Notes: generated from the sequence alone by a model not told the origin. A DNA stretch of 64,000 bases from Chryseosolibacter sp964393795 (GCA_964393795.1 CAYMWA010000001.1:1-64000), one strand, 5' to 3'; positions 55,101-62,593 are shown, counted from the first letter of the stretch. Program-made: numbers and translations.

Positions 55101-55286
55101 ACCGGACACGACGAAGGCGATGGGCAATTCAAATTCTTCATCGAAGTGTTCGAGAAAAAGGGACTGTGAGGCAACACTGATCGTGGCCATGAACATTCCC
55201 ATAGAGAAGCCCATAATGAAGAGCAGCAGGACACGTTCTACTTCATCCGGTTCGATGTCCAAAATCCTTAACAGCCTAGCCTTCAT
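52107..55286 (-). CDS. carrier-like membrane protein with HEAT repeats and cNMP-binding-like domain
   Basis: A 1059-residue protein. Residues 20-430 hold about twelve helices resembling the nucleotide carrier (Npt1/Npt2, ATP/ADP translocase)-MFS group. Residues 470-880 are alpha-helical HEAT-like repeats (AAKLLRRLIGPKTIFILLEL; DADPSVRFEALFTARKTRR). Residues 925-1050 form a cyclic nucleotide-binding-like beta barrel (LPMGEKIKLPAQEHDRFILI; KKGDVYGEFF). The phosphate-binding Arg normally found after GE is not there (LQPSHVMA). First gene of the TIR/STAND operon; probably couples a membrane signal to the next gene products. Confidence 0.85.
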   Translation of the reverse strand: MKARLLRILDIEPDEVERVLLLFIMGFSMGMFMATISVASQSLFLEHFDEEFELPIAFVVSGLFGLLATVVYNFLQNRIPFALLGTISLLTVAVITAFIEFGEVFFDDPTQMYAFGFTQILPFSFITYLIFWGSFGRLFNLRDAKRLVGLVDIGALMATFVAFFSIPQLLNLFNNRPQSLYGLALGSIALFILLFLYLNARHLSKATSFAHEKTIYKKLTIREFTQNRYIVFMSLFIIFSMMAATFVDYSFFNVTTLQMDTASLANFISYFEGTIVVFCFLFQVIATDRIQSIYGMRVSLLVSPVLVGLFTVAALLLGMIFGYSPADNYFVIFFMMIAVSKLLIRSLKEALDNPTLKLYLLPLESKIRIDVQTKIEGIVTAVASIIAGAFIIIITRVEFFNLISITVFTLPLIALWYYSVNNMHKSYRHTLQTTLSKSKETEDASRSRKEYTLDDVLEKQINSTTEEKVIYGLRLMERLEPALFENAVIRLADSDNARIRTFAVEKAAALGIQKDSERREVRTLAQQAASDTEDSDLLSISPEKLMKLSKSPKRHDRQLAAKLLRRLIGPKTIFILLELLRDADPSVRFEALFTARKTRRIETWPVLIEMLSSPLYGHHAAAALKAAGDRVLTTLEAAFHKSGQSDLVMLRIVQIIGRIGGDQALQLLWRKADYPDKRIVKQILYSLRFINYRAHGREVRNVIDLLDMEISKTMWNLAALDELPDEPAFRFLREALQEEISQNHDQMTMLLSILYDPQSVELVRENIDSDDPDNIAFALELLDLFVDAELKPKLLPLLDDISTENKLRQLQVHYPRERYTPIQVINYLLNRDFNLNNRWTKACAIHASAFMSDFRVSRGLIAQVFNSDRLLQETAAWVVYQKDRHAFRDIRERLPQKDKKFLDSSIENNQLLDGLDDGFFLSIEMVMFIKQLPLFQDIHGSLICDLADKITPVELPMGEKIKLPAQEHDRFILIVAHGEVRLMEDAHIQEVLKKGDVYGEFFQSGTALQPSHVMATERSIVFKISMLDFYFVMANHHELVHGLIENITGQKEEALSLPN

Positions 55287-55322
55287 ACATTTCGCCCAGT
55301 TCCTTTAAAGTTCGCTATAAGT

Positions 55323-55362
55323 CCTGAAAAAACCTATAAGGCCGCTAAGATAGCGGTTCAGG
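55323..55362 (-). terminator. hairpin with T run between queA and the carrier-like gene
   Basis: On the minus strand, CCGCTA-TCT-TAGCGG (perfect 6-bp stem), then a small CCTTATAGG stem followed by six T. The outer CCTGAA/TTCAGG arms also pair. It is downstream of queA and about 37-75 bp upstream of the carrier-like start, so it could end queA transcription or act as a leader attenuator. Confidence 0.4.
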
Positions 55363-55410
55363 CTCGGTTAACATCGTGTATGCCAGTCAGAAAAGATTCG
55401 TAACCACCTC

Positions 55411-55430
55411 GGTGGCTGAGCTTGCCGAAG
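55411..55430. repeat. dispersed repeat copy (GCTGAGCTTGCCGAAG)
   Basis: GGTGGCTGAGCTTGCCGAAG, 19/20 identical to the complement of the arm at 31501-31520. It lies 23 bp before an assembly gap. Confidence 0.85.
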
Positions 55431-55453
55431 CCCCGAAGTCCCGCAGGTCTGAG

Positions 55454-55553
55454 NNNNNNNNNNNNNNNNNNNNNNNNNNNNNNNNNNNNNNNNNNNNNNN
55501 NNNNNNNNNNNNNNNNNNNNNNNNNNNNNNNNNNNNNNNNNNNNNNNNNNNNN
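55454..55553. other. assembly gap (100 N)
   Basis: Placeholder of unknown length, flanked by a dispersed repeat on one side and a 16-bp tandem repeat on the other. Confidence 0.98.
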
Positions 55554-55554
55554 G

Positions 55555-55602
55555 GACCGGTTGCCTTGGGGACCGGTTGGCTCAGGGGCCGGTTGGCTCA
55601 GG
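55555..55602. repeat. 16-bp tandem repeat overlapping the queA 3' end
   Basis: Three 16-bp units: GACCGGTTGCCTTGGG, GACCGGTTGGCTCAGG, GGCCGGTTGGCTCAGG. The queA stop codon (55582-55584) lies inside the second unit. Confidence 0.92.
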
Positions 55603-56772
55603 GATAAGAAGGGAACTGTCACCATAACTGAGGAAGCGATAATTACGGGTCAGGGCTTCCTCATAGATTTTCCGCCAGTCTTCACCGACGAAGGCGGCGA
55701 CGAGCATGATCAGTGTAGACATGGGCTGGTGAAAATTGGTGATTAGCGCCCTGCACAATTTGAAGTCGTACCCCGGTCGGATGAAAATCGATGTTTCGCC
55801 AATCAGGGTATCAGTCTGACGGCGATTCATACAGGCCGCAATTGCGCGCAGTGCCTCTTCTTTGGATACAGCGATGCCCGGGCGGTATGGATCGTTTTGT
55901 CCGACAACAAACGGTGCATCGGGGTCGGCGAGGAGCCTGACACCGAACCAGTAGAGGCTTTCCAGGGTCCGCATCGAAGTCGTGCCCACTGCTGTGACAA
56001 AGTGCGCATCATTCAGCAGGTGGTCCACGTTCTTGCGAGTGACGATGATCTGTTCCTTGTGCATGGGGTGCTGTTCCGGATTTTCCGTTTTGACGGGCAG
56101 AAAAGTGCCCGCGCTGACGTGAAGGGTGACAAAGTCGTGTCCGATACCCTTTTCCTTGAGCGTGTTAAATACCGACGTGGTGAAATGGAGTCCTGCAGTG
56201 GGAGCAGCAACCGCCCCATCGAAGTGCGAGTAAATGGTCTGGTAGCGCTGGCGGTCTTCGGGCTCCGCCTTGCGATGCAAGTACGGAGGCAACGGCGTGT
56301 CTCCCGCCCGCTCAATAATTTCGGCGAAGGTTTGGTCGCTGTCCCACTGAAAAGCGACCCGTTGCGTTTCACGGTCCTCCAACGTCGCCGTCAGCACGGT
56401 GGTGCCGATCTGCTTCGTCAAAACGGTGTCAGCGGACCACTTCTTCAAGTTGCCGATGGTACATTGCCACACACAGGCCTGCCGTGCCTGCATCGTTTCC
56501 AGCAGCAGGGTAGAAGGCCGAACCGGATTCAGCAGGAATACTTCGATCCGGGCGCCCGTTTGTTTCTGAAAGTGTAGCCGCGCCGGAATTACCCTGGTGT
56601 CGTTGAAAAAAAGGAACGCATTGGATGGCAGTTGCGCAGCCAGGGAATCAAAAACAGCATGCGAGATGGCTCCTCCGCGATAGACGAGCAACTTCGCCTT
56701 GTCGCGTTGCGGCAGCGGATATTTGGCAATTGTATCTTCGGGTAGCGTATAGGTGTAGTCGCTGAGTTTCAT
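55582..56772 (-). CDS. queA: S-adenosylmethionine:tRNA ribosyltransferase-isomerase
   Basis: A 396-residue QueA, which transfers the ribosyl part of SAM to preQ1 in tRNA during queuosine synthesis. MKLSDYTYTLPEDTIAKYPL, FNDTRVIPARL, AAPTAGLHFT and GTTSMRTLES are standard motifs. It is about 45 residues longer than the commonest length. The last residues (IPEPTGP) are read from a 16-bp tandem repeat, so the native stop may have been lost and replaced. Confidence 0.94.
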   Translation of the reverse strand: MKLSDYTYTLPEDTIAKYPLPQRDKAKLLVYRGGAISHAVFDSLAAQLPSNAFLFFNDTRVIPARLHFQKQTGARIEVFLLNPVRPSTLLLETMQARQACVWQCTIGNLKKWSADTVLTKQIGTTVLTATLEDRETQRVAFQWDSDQTFAEIIERAGDTPLPPYLHRKAEPEDRQRYQTIYSHFDGAVAAPTAGLHFTTSVFNTLKEKGIGHDFVTLHVSAGTFLPVKTENPEQHPMHKEQIIVTRKNVDHLLNDAHFVTAVGTTSMRTLESLYWFGVRLLADPDAPFVVGQNDPYRPGIAVSKEEALRAIAACMNRRQTDTLIGETSIFIRPGYDFKLCRALITNFHQPMSTLIMLVAAFVGEDWRKIYEEALTRNYRFLSYGDSSLLIPEPTGP

Positions 56773-56781
56773 TTGCGTTCC

Positions 56782-56816
56782 AAGTTATAAGTTCTAAGTT
56801 GTAAGTTCTAAGTTGC
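56782..56816. repeat. heptamer tandem repeat (AAGTTNT)
   Basis: Five 7-bp units in register (AAGTTAT, AAGTTCT, AAGTTGT, AAGTTCT, AAGTTGC) between divergent queA and menC. Confidence 0.88.
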
Positions 56817-56887
56817 GGGGTGAATTGGGAACCGTAACCGACAGGATGCAATAACTAAATAGCAAGCAACCAACTAATTAACAACCA

Positions 56888-57931
56888 ATGGCTATTCGTG
56901 CCCATTTCTTCAAGAGAACTTTTCATTTCAATTTCAAGGCCCGCACATCGCGGGGGTTGATGCCGGACAAGACGTCGTGGTTTGTGAAGTTGGAGGATTC
57001 CGGTGCCGGCGATGTTGTCGGCATGGGCGAATGCGGGCCACTTCCCGGTCTCAGCATCGACCACCGCCCCGACTATGAAGAAACGCTCAGCGAGGTTGTT
57101 CGCAAAATCAATGAGGCAGAAGCAGCCATTGACACCGGGAACACATTACTCAATTTGATACCACCCGGCTATCCCTCCATGCGGTTCGGATTCGAGACGG
57201 CACTGCTCGACCTGCGCAACGGCGGCAGACGCATTATCTTCGACAACAGTTTCGTGCGGGGCGAACCGATTCCCATCAACGGCCTTATCTGGATGGGCGA
57301 CCTCGACTTCACGCTCGAACAGGTCAACAAGAAAATCACCGAGGGCTTTAGCTGTATCAAGATAAAGGTCGGCGGCCTTGATTTCGAGCGCGAATGCGAT
57401 ATCCTCGACTATATCAGGAAACGGTATTTCCGACACGACATAACGATCCGGCTGGACGCAAACGGCGCCTTCAAGGTGGATGATGCACGCTATAAACTCC
57501 AGGAATTGAAAAAATTCAATATCCACTCCATTGAACAACCCCTGAAGCCCGGATCGCCTGAAACCGAGGAACTGTGCCGCACATCGCCGATACCCATCGC
57601 TTTCGACGAAGAGTTGATCGGCGTTGAAGACAGGAGGGGGCTGCTGGAAAAGCTGAAACCACAGTTCATCGTGCTAAAGCCTTCGCTGCACGGCGGTTTT
57701 GCCGGATGTGAACATTGGATTGACATTGCCCGGTCGATGGGCATCGGGTGGTGGATGACGTCAGCGCTGGAATCCAGCATCGGGCTCAATGCCATCTGTC
57801 AGTTCACGGCAAACTATCGGGTGACGATACCCCAAGGCCTCGGCACAGGCGCGATCTATGAAGACAATTTTGAGTCACCCCTCATCGTCCACAAGGGCCA
57901 TATAAGCCTGCCGGCCGGCGCGTTGGCGTAG
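56888..57931 (+). CDS. menC: o-succinylbenzoate synthase, enolase superfamily
   Basis: A 347-residue member of the muconate lactonising subgroup. Catalytic motifs are KIKVGG (Lys pair near 158-160), RLDANGAF (metal Asp), IHSIEQPL (metal Glu), IAFDEEL (metal Asp) and VLKPSLHGG (second Lys). The N-terminal region (ARTSRGLMPDKTSWFVKLED) and size fit Bacteroidota MenC, which makes o-succinylbenzoate for menaquinone, the expected electron donor of alternative complex III. Dipeptide epimerases share the fold, and no other men gene is adjacent, so the assignment is likely but not certain. Confidence 0.85.
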   Translation: MAIRAHFFKRTFHFNFKARTSRGLMPDKTSWFVKLEDSGAGDVVGMGECGPLPGLSIDHRPDYEETLSEVVRKINEAEAAIDTGNTLLNLIPPGYPSMRFGFETALLDLRNGGRRIIFDNSFVRGEPIPINGLIWMGDLDFTLEQVNKKITEGFSCIKIKVGGLDFERECDILDYIRKRYFRHDITIRLDANGAFKVDDARYKLQELKKFNIHSIEQPLKPGSPETEELCRTSPIPIAFDEELIGVEDRRGLLEKLKPQFIVLKPSLHGGFAGCEHWIDIARSMGIGWWMTSALESSIGLNAICQFTANYRVTIPQGLGTGAIYEDNFESPLIVHKGHISLPAGALA

Positions 57932-57933
57932 GT

Positions 57934-57982
57934 GGTGAGTGGTGAGTTGTCAGTGGTGAATGGTGAGTTGTCAGTGGCGAGT
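57934..57982. repeat. heptamer tandem repeat (GGTGAGT/TGTCAGT)
   Basis: Seven 7-bp units in register: GGTGAGT twice, TGTCAGT, GGTGAAT, GGTGAGT, TGTCAGT, GGCGAGT. It starts 3 bp after the menC stop. Confidence 0.9.
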
Positions 57983-58047
57983 TTTAAATGGGTGTATGTT
58001 TAAGTGGAGGTAAACTCAAAACTGAGCCCTTATGACGCGAGAGATGG

Positions 58048-58080
58048 ACTTAAAACTTAAAACTTAAAACTTAAAACTTA
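58048..58080. repeat. heptamer tandem repeat (ACTTAAA) running into a gap
   Basis: Four full ACTTAAA units and a partial fifth end exactly at the gap. After the gap AACTTAAC continues the pattern for one unit. Confidence 0.9.
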
Positions 58081-58180
58081 NNNNNNNNNNNNNNNNNNNN
58101 NNNNNNNNNNNNNNNNNNNNNNNNNNNNNNNNNNNNNNNNNNNNNNNNNNNNNNNNNNNNNNNNNNNNNNNNNNNNNNNN
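58081..58180. other. assembly gap (100 N)
   Basis: Placeholder of unknown length inside an ACTTAAA heptamer array. Confidence 0.98.
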
Positions 58181-58946
58181 AACTTAACACGGCTTCTTCG
58201 AGGGCTTGGGAGAGTCCGGTTCCTTTCAGGGAATTGCGCAGCCCTTCGAGGAGAAAATTGGGGATGTGCTCCTGGCGGAGGATCTTCTTTTTCACTTCTG
58301 CAATCATTTCAAGTGCTGTTGCCTTTTCACTAAAGTTCCTTTCGCGAACATCGTCCTCAAGGGCAATCCAGGGGCTTATCTTGTTGTATTGCGCTTCCTT
58401 TCCAGCCATAGCCTGTTGCTGGCTGGCGGTTCTTTCTATGACACATGTGTTGTAGCTATCAATCAATTCGTCGAGGTTTCGCTTGCTGAATTCGCCGGCT
58501 TCAATCCGTGCGGCGACCTCGGGACAATCTTCCATAAACCGGCTCAGGTATTTTTTGAAGCCCAGGTTGGGCACCACCATCGACTCGCCATCGAGCTTTC
58601 TCAGGAAACGCCCGTCAAAACGCGTTTGATTTTCAGGTTGATACGCATAGAGGGACAGATATCCCGGTTGAAGCAGCTTCATGAAGACGTATCCATTGTC
58701 GCCCTTTACGGGATGAAAGACATCCCCCTCGTAGGAAAACTCCCGCACTTCGAATATCGTAAAAGTGGACTTTTCACCGTCTGCGTCAGTGAATTGCACA
58801 CGCTTCTCCGATCCGTACAACAGCGGTTTTACTTCTCCGGTGAGCGAGTCTCCGAGGTTGGTCACGATATAGTCTTGTGCCGTTGCGGGACGGATAACGA
58901 ATAGCAGTAAGAGTGGAAAGAAGCAAGTGATAGCGATCGTTTTCAT
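58181..58946 (-). CDS. exported protein of unknown function, 3' end in a gap
   Basis: About 255 residues. I chose ATG 58946, which gives a clean signal peptide (MKTIAITCFFPLLLLFVIRP, cleavage after ATA). The mature part has a beta-rich N-terminal half (GDSLTGEVKPLLYGSEKRVQ) and a helical C-terminal half. This opening pattern, a promise of transcript or surface-structure response proteins in Bacteroidota, has no known function. The visible frame ends in EEAVLS at the gap, where heptamer DNA begins. Confidence 0.75.
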
Positions 58947-59011
58947 AAGGATGGTTCGGGTCAAGATGGCAGACAACTCCTTCACGTCCAACGGCTTCAG
59001 ACTTTCGGGAG

Positions 59012-59134
59012 CTACATGATCGTCGAGATGATAAAATACAGCACGATCAGTGTGATCATCACGCCATACATGATGAGGTCAACTTTAATATAGGGTTTGA
59101 ATTCGTTATATAATTCCTTGAATTTCCGGATCAT
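59012..59134 (-). CDS. 40-residue single-helix membrane protein
   Basis: MIRKFKELYNEFKPYIKVDL is an amphipathic, basic N-terminus; the rest is one transmembrane helix (YGVMITLIVLYFIISTIM). Start ATG 59134 is 29 bp after a TAnnTTTG box (59163-59170). The composition (positive inside, clean helix, dedicated promoter) argues for a real small protein. Function unknown. A longer in-frame start adds only residues upstream of the promoter box and is unlikely. Confidence 0.6.
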   Translation of the reverse strand: MIRKFKELYNEFKPYIKVDLIMYGVMITLIVLYFIISTIM

Positions 59135-59162
59135 GGTTTGTTTTAAGCCGCTTATTTTTTGA

Positions 59163-59195
59163 CAAAGGTAACCATTTGCCGGCTTTTTCGTGACA
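59163..59195 (-). promoter_or_regulatory. promoter for the 40-residue membrane protein
   Basis: Minus-strand TACCTTTG (59163-59170) matches TAnnTTTG. A weak TTG (59193-59195) lies 22 bp upstream. Confidence 0.5.
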
Positions 59196-59290
59196 ATGCA
59201 ATGTTGCCGCAAAATATGTTTGAGGGAAAACGGTTAAGTGGTCGCGGTATTTTGCACAACGGTTGTCTTTTAGCAGTAAGCCTCGTTTCA

Positions 59291-61642
59291 ATGATCAAAA
59301 GTTTTTTCTTAACCCTGTTTCTTTTTTCCACATTAACGGGCTTTTCGCAAGAAAGAGTCACCCTGAATGGCTATATCCGTGACGTCGACAACGGCGAGGA
59401 ACTCCTGGGTGTGACCATTTACATCCCGTCGCTCCAGGCCGGAACCATCACCAATGACTATGGATTTTATGCGCTCACGGTGCCAAAAGGCACTTATGAG
59501 GTCCAGTTCACCTATATTGGCTACAAGCAGGTCGTGCGGACATTGGACCTTCATGAAAACGTCAGCCTCAACATCGAGATGGCTTCCGACGCGCGGATCA
59601 TGCAGGAGATTGTCATAGAAGAGAAGCCGCTCGACGAGAATGTCGTCTCCGTTCAGATGAGCAAGAACACCCTTGATATGAATCAGGTGCGCAAGCTGCC
59701 GGCCCTCTTCGGTGAGATTGATATCATCAAGAACATTCAGATGATGCCAGGCGTCGTGACGGTCGGGGAGGGCAACTCCAGCTTTTATGTTCGCGGCGGC
59801 AGCGCGGACCAGAACCTTATCCTGATCGACGAAGCGCCGGTGTACGATCCTTCCCACCTGTTTGGTTTGTTTTCGGTTTTCAATGCGGATGTGATCAAAG
59901 ATTCGGAGCTCTACAAGGGGGGCATACCCGCGCGATTTGGGGGACGGCTGTCGTCTATCCTGGACGTAAGGACCAAAGATGGAAACAACCGTGCGTATGA
60001 CGTCAGCGGGGGTATCGGGCTGCTCGCGAGCCGCATCGCCGTGGAGGGACCCATAAAGAAAGAAAAAAGCTCTTTCATCGTTTCCGGTCGCCGTTCGTAC
60101 GTCGATGGGTTCCTCAAGGCCGCGGGCGAAAACAACCTGGTTCATTTTTACGACCTTAATGCCAAGGTCAACTTCAGGTCCAGCAACCGAAACCGATTTT
60201 TTGTTGCTTTGTACGCCGGGCGCGATGTCTTTCGGTTTGATGAGAATTTCGCTTTCGCCTGGGGCAACATGACGGGCACACTCAGGTGGAACCACTTGTT
60301 CAACGATCGCTTGTTTTCCAATACGTCGATCATCCTGAGTAACTTCGACTACAACCTTGAGTTGAAGGATCCGGCGCAGGGATTCCGATGGATATCCAAC
60401 CTTCAAGAATACAGTTTCAAGAACGATCTCTCGTATGCGCTTAATAAAGACAATGAACTTGCCTTCGGATATCACCTTACGGGGCGGAGATTTTCTCCGG
60501 GTAAGATATCACCAAACACGTCCGGCTCGATCTTTCAGGTGACGACCCTCCAACACATGTATGCGTTGGACCACGCACTCTATGTGAGTAACATGCAGCG
60601 CGTAAACGACCGACTCACACTAGACTATGGCGTACGGCTTTCGATCTTTCAGAACATCGGCCCCGGCGATGTCTACCTCTACGAAGATCCCAAAGACAAC
60701 ATCAACATTAACCGGATTGATACGCTGCACTATGACCGTTGGGAAAGCATCAGAACGTATGTGCACCTGCAGCCCCGGTTCGCCGTACGGTACATACTGA
60801 AGGAAGGACAGTCGCTGAAGTTGTCGTACAACCGCATGGTTCAAAACACACACCTCATTTCTTCGGGAACTGCACCGGTACCGTTCAATACCTGGAATCC
60901 GAGCAACTACTATTTGAAACCCCAGGTGGCTGACCAGATAGCAGGAGGGTATTTCAGAAATTTCAAAGAAAATGAATATGCATTCTCCATTGAGGCGTAC
61001 TATAAGGACATCAACAACGTCACCGATTTTGCCGACAACGCGCAGATCTTCTTCAACGAGGACCTGTCGACGGAGTATCGCCAGGGAGACGCGTGGGCTT
61101 ATGGTCTTGAACTCCTTGTCAACAAAAATCTTGGCGCGTTGACCGGAATGGCGAGCTACACCTGGTCGAAGACCATGCGAAAGGTGGATGGTGTAAATCT
61201 CGGACACGAATTTGTGGCCAACTACGACCGGCGTCATGTATTTAACGTGCAGGCCGCTTATGACTTCAATGACAAGTGGTCATTCGGAGGCTCGTTCACC
61301 TATAGTACAGGCCGACCGTTGACATTGCCCGCGGGAAAGTATGAATACGGAAACTACAATGCCGATGTGCTGACGGAGAGAAATGGTTATCGCCTTCCGG
61401 ATTTTCACCGACTTGATTTATCTGTCACCCTCAATCCGCGCAAGAACGCCACGCGTAAATGGAAAGGACAGTGGATCTTTTCAGTATACAACGCCTACAA
61501 CCGGAAGAACCCGTTCACGATCTATACGCGAACAAAACAGGACAAAGACGGCAACATACTAGGCGACGGGTCTGAAAAGGAAGCGCGCCTGATCTATCTC
61601 TTTCCTATACTTCCGTCGGTCACTTACAATTTCAAATTCTAA
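59291..61642 (+). CDS. TonB-dependent receptor with carboxypeptidase-like domain
   Basis: A 783-residue outer-membrane receptor. Signal peptide (MIKSFFLTLFLFSTLTGFSQ), then a carboxypeptidase-regulatory-like domain (VTLNGYIRDVDNGEELLGVT, about residues 22-100), plug domain (PALFGEIDIIKNIQMMPGV; NSSFYVRGGSADQNLILIDE, 135-230) and a barrel of about 550 residues ending TYNFKF with a terminal Phe. I chose ATG 59291 because the longer frame puts an unlikely polar stretch before the signal. The DUF4249 gene follows by 5 bp. The ligand is unknown. Confidence 0.93.
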   Translation: MIKSFFLTLFLFSTLTGFSQERVTLNGYIRDVDNGEELLGVTIYIPSLQAGTITNDYGFYALTVPKGTYEVQFTYIGYKQVVRTLDLHENVSLNIEMASDARIMQEIVIEEKPLDENVVSVQMSKNTLDMNQVRKLPALFGEIDIIKNIQMMPGVVTVGEGNSSFYVRGGSADQNLILIDEAPVYDPSHLFGLFSVFNADVIKDSELYKGGIPARFGGRLSSILDVRTKDGNNRAYDVSGGIGLLASRIAVEGPIKKEKSSFIVSGRRSYVDGFLKAAGENNLVHFYDLNAKVNFRSSNRNRFFVALYAGRDVFRFDENFAFAWGNMTGTLRWNHLFNDRLFSNTSIILSNFDYNLELKDPAQGFRWISNLQEYSFKNDLSYALNKDNELAFGYHLTGRRFSPGKISPNTSGSIFQVTTLQHMYALDHALYVSNMQRVNDRLTLDYGVRLSIFQNIGPGDVYLYEDPKDNININRIDTLHYDRWESIRTYVHLQPRFAVRYILKEGQSLKLSYNRMVQNTHLISSGTAPVPFNTWNPSNYYLKPQVADQIAGGYFRNFKENEYAFSIEAYYKDINNVTDFADNAQIFFNEDLSTEYRQGDAWAYGLELLVNKNLGALTGMASYTWSKTMRKVDGVNLGHEFVANYDRRHVFNVQAAYDFNDKWSFGGSFTYSTGRPLTLPAGKYEYGNYNADVLTERNGYRLPDFHRLDLSVTLNPRKNATRKWKGQWIFSVYNAYNRKNPFTIYTRTKQDKDGNILGDGSEKEARLIYLFPILPSVTYNFKF

Positions 61643-61647
61643 GCAGC

Positions 61648-62487
61648 ATGCGATTATTCATTCCGATAGCGATTCTTTTTTTTCTTGTCGCCGCGTGTGA
61701 TGAGCCGACACACCTTGACCTGAGGCAGACACCACCCCGCATGGTGATTGAAGGCTTGCTCACCAACAAGCCCGGATACCAGTATGTGAAGGTATCATGG
61801 TCGACAGATTTTTACGATTCAGGGAAAACCCCGCGTATTGAAGATGCGACAGTCACCGTGACGGATGATCAAGGGAATACCTACCCCTACGTTCACAATC
61901 CCGGGAATGACCCCGACTCCGCCGGTATCTATCTGCCGTCGACGTCGTTTGCGGGCATCGTTGGAAGAACGTATACGCTGAGCGTTGCAGTGGACGGCGA
62001 GGTGTATACCGGCACTGACCAGTTACTGTCAGTGGCACCAATCGATTCCCTCAGTTTCCAGATCAATGAAGGACAGAAAGAGGACCCAAAGGAGCCTGGC
62101 AAAATTTACGAGTTGTTGCTCTTTGCCCGCGAGCCGCAAGATGTGAAGAACTATTACCTGTTTAAGTACTATCGCAATGATTCGTTGGTCCACTTCTTTC
62201 CGACAGACGTGTACTTCAGCGATGACGCGATGCTGGCTGAGGAGATCAACGGTGTTCCGTCTCCGGTGTACTACGCGGTTGAGGATACCGCCCGACTGGA
62301 AATGTACAGCCTCACCCGACAGGGATACGTTTTCTTCAATGATTTTTCACTTTTGCTCAACAACGACGGGGGCGGTATGTTCGGCCCTGTTCCCGCGCCA
62401 CCGCGATCCAATCTGAGCGGGGGTGCGCTCGGTTTTTTTCAGGTGAGTGCGATCACGGAGAAGCAGGCGATTCTCACGCGCGACTGA
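61648..62487 (+). CDS. DUF4249 lipoprotein
   Basis: A 279-residue lipoprotein (lipobox VAAC, Cys17). The mature start DEPTHLDLRQTPPRMVIEGL and PRIEDATVTVTDDQGNTY are typical of DUF4249, an all-beta family found next to TonB receptors of this type. It is likely the surface partner that helps deliver ligand to the receptor; that role is an inference from pairing. Confidence 0.9.
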   Translation: MRLFIPIAILFFLVAACDEPTHLDLRQTPPRMVIEGLLTNKPGYQYVKVSWSTDFYDSGKTPRIEDATVTVTDDQGNTYPYVHNPGNDPDSAGIYLPSTSFAGIVGRTYTLSVAVDGEVYTGTDQLLSVAPIDSLSFQINEGQKEDPKEPGKIYELLLFAREPQDVKNYYLFKYYRNDSLVHFFPTDVYFSDDAMLAEEINGVPSPVYYAVEDTARLEMYSLTRQGYVFFNDFSLLLNNDGGGMFGPVPAPPRSNLSGGALGFFQVSAITEKQAILTRD

Positions 62488-62593
62488 CGGAATGCCTATT
62501 GGAAGAATTTTTTAACCGGATTCATCTGAATTTACTCTATTTTTAGCGCTCAGATGATTCCGGTTTTCGCCGGCGACTGCTAAAAAAAGATGC

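Noticed and set aside
59333..60475. 380-codon minus-strand open frame
   Set aside because: Antisense shadow of the TonB-dependent receptor, which is certain from its plug and barrel motifs.
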